A stretch of 64,000 bases of DNA, taken from the NCBI RefSeq assembly GCF_013376045.1, contig NZ_JABMJG010000001.1:248001-312000 (forward strand). Direction: 5' to 3'. The notes below the pieces were generated by a model that ran no database searches, was not told the origin of the DNA, and worked only from the letters and a program-made list of their open reading frames with translations. This DNA comes from Variovorax sp. SG517 (GTDB lineage: Bacteria; Pseudomonadota; Gammaproteobacteria; Burkholderiales; Burkholderiaceae_C). Shown here one piece after another: positions 61,659 to 64,000 of this stretch; within the stretch, counting starts at the first letter, position 1; each line of letters begins with the position of its first letter. The position numbers and the translations under genes were made by a program.

Positions 61659-63830
61659 TCAGAACTTCGCGGTCAGCATCACCTGCAGCTCGCGTCCGGG
61701 GCCCGGCATGATCAGGTTGTCCACGCTGCCGTGCGCCGACACGTAGTACTTGCGGTTGGTGATGTTCTTCAGGTTCGCCGAGATCTCGTAGCGCCCGGTC
61801 TTGTAGCTCGCAGCCAGATCGGCCGTGACGTACGAGGGCAGCGTGACGAGGTTGCTCAGCGACGCATAGCGCGAGGCCACGTAGTTGACGCCGCCTCCGG
61901 CGCTCAGGCCGTTGCCCAGGTCCTTCATGAGCCACACGAAGGCCGAGTGCCGCGGCGTGAGCGGCGCGATCTTGCCCTGCACCGGCATCGCCGGGCCGAC
62001 CGGCAGTTGCAGCGAGCTCACCGTGGCCAGCGACTTGGTCATGCGGGCATCGAGGTACGCATAGCCCGCGCTGATGTCCCAGCGCCCCGGCAGCTTGCCG
62101 GCCAGCGCCAGCTCCATGCCGTTGGTGCGCTGCGTGCCGACGTTGATCTGCCGCGCGGGGTTGGTCGGGTCGGTGTTCTTGATGCCAGAGCGCTCCAGGT
62201 TGAACAGTGCCGCCGTGACATTGAGCGCGCCGTCGAGGAAGTCGAGCTTGGCGCCGATCTCCTTGTTCACCGTGATCTCGGGGTCGTTGGCGGTGTTGCC
62301 GGCCGAGAGCGCGAAGGTCTCGGCCGAAGGCTGGAACGAGCGGCTGTACGACACGTAGTACGACTGGGTTTCGCTCGGCTGCCAGACCACGCCCGCGCGT
62401 GGGCTGAACTTGCGGTCGGTGCGCGACAGCGGCGCGAGCGTGCGCTCGAAGGAGGTGTCCTGCCCGAACACGTCGTAACGGCCGCCGACCAGCGCCTTCC
62501 ATTGCGGCGCGAGCGTGATCTGGTTCTGCGCGTAGAGCGCGGCGGTCTTGAAGGTGGAGTTGCTCGGGATCGCGCTGGTGGCGGTGTAGCTCGAAAGCGG
62601 CAGCGGCGCCGGCACGGCCACCGGGTTCAGGATGCTCACGCGCTCGTAGCCGGTGGCGGAACTCACCGAGTACAGGCGCTTGTCCTGCTGGCCAAACTCG
62701 GCGCCGATCAGCCACTCCTGCCTGAAGCCACCCAGCTCGTTGCGCCAGGTCAGGTCGGTCTGGTTGAACCAGCCGCTTTCGTCGCGGTCGACGAAGCCGC
62801 GCGTGCGGCCCACGGTGAGGCGCACCGGGTCGGTGGTGCCGCTGGGCAGGGTGTTGAAACGGTCGAGCTTGTAGCTGTAGTAGCGCGTGGTGTTGCGCAG
62901 GCTCAGCGCGTCGCTGAAGCGGTGGTTGAGCGTGGCGGTGAACGACTGCACCTTGGTCGTGGTGGTGTCGTCGCGCTTCGCGAAGGCCGAGCCGTAGTAG
63001 GTGCCGATGGGCACGTTCACCGGACGGCCGTTGAGCGCCGGAATGCCGAAGTCGGTGAGCCGCTGGTCGTGGGCGTTGGTGTACTGCAGCAGCAGGTCGG
63101 TCTGCGGGCTGAACTTGATGGCCAGCGAGGGCGCGATGTTGTAGCGGTCGATGAACTGCTGGTCGCGGTAGCTGCCCGATTTCTCGCGCGCCACGTTGAG
63201 GCGGAAGGCCATGTTCTCGCCGATGGGCGTGTTGAGGTCGGCGGTGGCCCGCTTGAAGTCGTGCGAGCCCAGGCCGAGCGACACCTCGCCGAAGGGCCGC
63301 TCGAAGATCGGCTTCTTGGTCACGCGGTTGACGAGGCCGCCAGACGAGCCGCGGCCGTACAGCACGGCCGCCGGGCCTTTCAGCACCTCGATGCGCTCGG
63401 TGTCCGACAGATCGCGGAAGTACAGCGCGTCGTCGCGCACGCCGTCCACGAACCAGTCGGCGATCGCGGTGAAGCCGCGGATCACCACCTGGTCGCGCTG
63501 GCCGTCGCCTGCGTTGAACGACACGCCAGGCGCGTTGCGCAGCGCGTCCTGCATCGAGGTGGCGCCCTGGTCGCGCAGCAGTTGCGCCGGCAGCACGTTG
63601 ACGGCCTGCGGAACGTCGCGCAGCGGCGCACTGCCCTTGGTGGCGGTGCTGCCGACGGAAGGCGCGTAGCCGACGTCCTGCTCGGAGGTGACGGTCACCT
63701 CCTTCAGCGTGGCGTCGGCATTCTGGGCCTGGGCCGCGCAATGGGCAGCGGCCAGGGCGGCGACGATCAGGGACGGGTTGCGCAGGCCAAAGTGAAGGCG
63801 AAGGCGCGGCGCGCGAGAACGGACGGACAT
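61659..63830 (-). CDS. TonB-dependent siderophore receptor
   Basis: A 723-residue outer-membrane receptor. A signal peptide (SLIVAALAAAHCAAQAQNAD, cleavage near residue 36) is followed by a short TonB-box-like VTVTS near 47 and the plug (DVPQAVNVLPAQLLRDQGA, VVIRGF, DTERIEVLKGPAAVLYGRGSSGG). The beta-barrel then ends with the usual C-terminal Phe (LQVMLTAKF). No extra signalling domain is present. The plug and barrel resemble FhuA/FhuE/Fiu-type ferric siderophore receptors, so uptake of a ferric hydroxamate or catecholate is likely; the exact ligand is unknown. The 5' leader contains an inverted repeat (63849-63869). No siderophore synthesis genes are in the window. Confidence 0.92.
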   Translation of the reverse strand: MSVRSRAPRLRLHFGLRNPSLIVAALAAAHCAAQAQNADATLKEVTVTSEQDVGYAPSVGSTATKGSAPLRDVPQAVNVLPAQLLRDQGATSMQDALRNAPGVSFNAGDGQRDQVVIRGFTAIADWFVDGVRDDALYFRDLSDTERIEVLKGPAAVLYGRGSSGGLVNRVTKKPIFERPFGEVSLGLGSHDFKRATADLNTPIGENMAFRLNVAREKSGSYRDQQFIDRYNIAPSLAIKFSPQTDLLLQYTNAHDQRLTDFGIPALNGRPVNVPIGTYYGSAFAKRDDTTTTKVQSFTATLNHRFSDALSLRNTTRYYSYKLDRFNTLPSGTTDPVRLTVGRTRGFVDRDESGWFNQTDLTWRNELGGFRQEWLIGAEFGQQDKRLYSVSSATGYERVSILNPVAVPAPLPLSSYTATSAIPSNSTFKTAALYAQNQITLAPQWKALVGGRYDVFGQDTSFERTLAPLSRTDRKFSPRAGVVWQPSETQSYYVSYSRSFQPSAETFALSAGNTANDPEITVNKEIGAKLDFLDGALNVTAALFNLERSGIKNTDPTNPARQINVGTQRTNGMELALAGKLPGRWDISAGYAYLDARMTKSLATVSSLQLPVGPAMPVQGKIAPLTPRHSAFVWLMKDLGNGLSAGGGVNYVASRYASLSNLVTLPSYVTADLAASYKTGRYEISANLKNITNRKYYVSAHGSVDNLIMPGPGRELQVMLTAKF

Positions 63831-63848
63831 GGCAGGAATTCCCTCAAG

Positions 63849-63869
63849 GCGATTTGTTTTTGAAATCGC
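63849..63869. promoter_or_regulatory. Inverted repeat in the leader of the TonB receptor gene
   Basis: GCGATTT-GTTTTTG-AAATCGC has perfect 7-base arms with a 7-base spacer, 19 bases upstream of the receptor ATG. It is not a good match to the 19-base Fur box; it could be a regulator site or a leader hairpin. Confidence 0.4.
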
Positions 63870-64000
63870 GAAGCGCCACGCCGGCGCCTCCGTCGCTTGG
63901 ACGGGGAAACCGTGTGTGCCCTGCCTTGAATGAATCTGGGTTGGGTGCCTTCGCCGGCCCGCACCGGCACGGTGGCCGGGGCTTCGGGCGAGGGATCGCA

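Noticed and set aside
63849..63869. Fur box upstream of the TonB-dependent receptor
   Set aside because: The inverted repeat does not match the GATAAT-based 19-base consensus well enough; kept only as an unassigned dyad.

Overview
The window looks like chromosomal DNA from a Comamonadaceae bacterium, most likely Variovorax or a close relative. The grounds are the very GC-rich genes with strong third-position GC, the Bug/TTT-type solute-binding proteins that have no transporter partners, and the general run of oxidative catabolism, two-component and LysR genes. The species call is inferred from gene content; no rRNA or tRNA gene is visible. Genes are densely packed and mostly in short operons.

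Layout. 1-603: N-terminal part of a probable Rhs-type polymorphic toxin, cut by the window edge. 1019-4211: AI-2E family membrane protein, a DUF2141 protein and a carotenoid-oxygenase-like enzyme. 4213-8765: a LysR regulator divergent from the glyoxylate-to-glycerate operon gcl-hyi-glxR. 8772-12757: an intergenic repeat, a flavin-dependent halogenase-like protein and malic enzyme MaeB with a clear terminator. 12968-15655: a complete NMT1/SsuA-type ABC importer. 15708-20390: a GntR/HutC regulator facing a strong double operator, then a fumarase/aspartase-superfamily lyase, a Bug protein and FumC. 20462-22139: two broken genes left from a type I secretion system. 22174-30337: a minus-strand operon with a LuxR-type response regulator, a hybrid histidine kinase and a 1,889-residue fusion of GMC oxidoreductase, alpha/beta hydrolase and PhoD-like phosphoesterase. 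30542-39420: envelope and lipid genes (PLD/cardiolipin synthase-like, BrkB, PAP2, LpxO-like) among two OmpR-type two-component systems.

39583-48077: an esterase-like lipoprotein; an imine-reductase-like gene paired with an HxlR regulator; an Lrp-GNAT-OsmC operon divergent from D-amino acid dehydrogenase; and a Rieske oxygenase divergent from an orphan ABC binding protein plus deaminase. This last pair shares a mirrored promoter module. 48076-49128: two tandem copies of the intergenic repeat, then ureD without other urease genes. 49245-53014: a compact four-gene operon (diiron heme-oxygenase-like enzyme, class I methyltransferase, ATP-grasp ligase, OlsB-like N-acyltransferase) that reads as a small uncharacterised biosynthetic pathway. 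53152-60362: a diguanylate cyclase, then a LysR-controlled thiol/sulfur operon (thiol dioxygenase, four-domain rhodanese, Bug protein, cystathionine-beta-lyase-like enzyme). 60395-63830: a phosphoribosyltransferase, a Sel1-like small protein and a TonB-dependent siderophore receptor.

The best candidates for something undescribed are the four-gene 49245-53014 operon and the trifunctional fusion enzyme with its own two-component system. The clearest regulatory signals are perfect dyads in the divergent promoters at 5135, 16504, 41694, 43651 and 46185.
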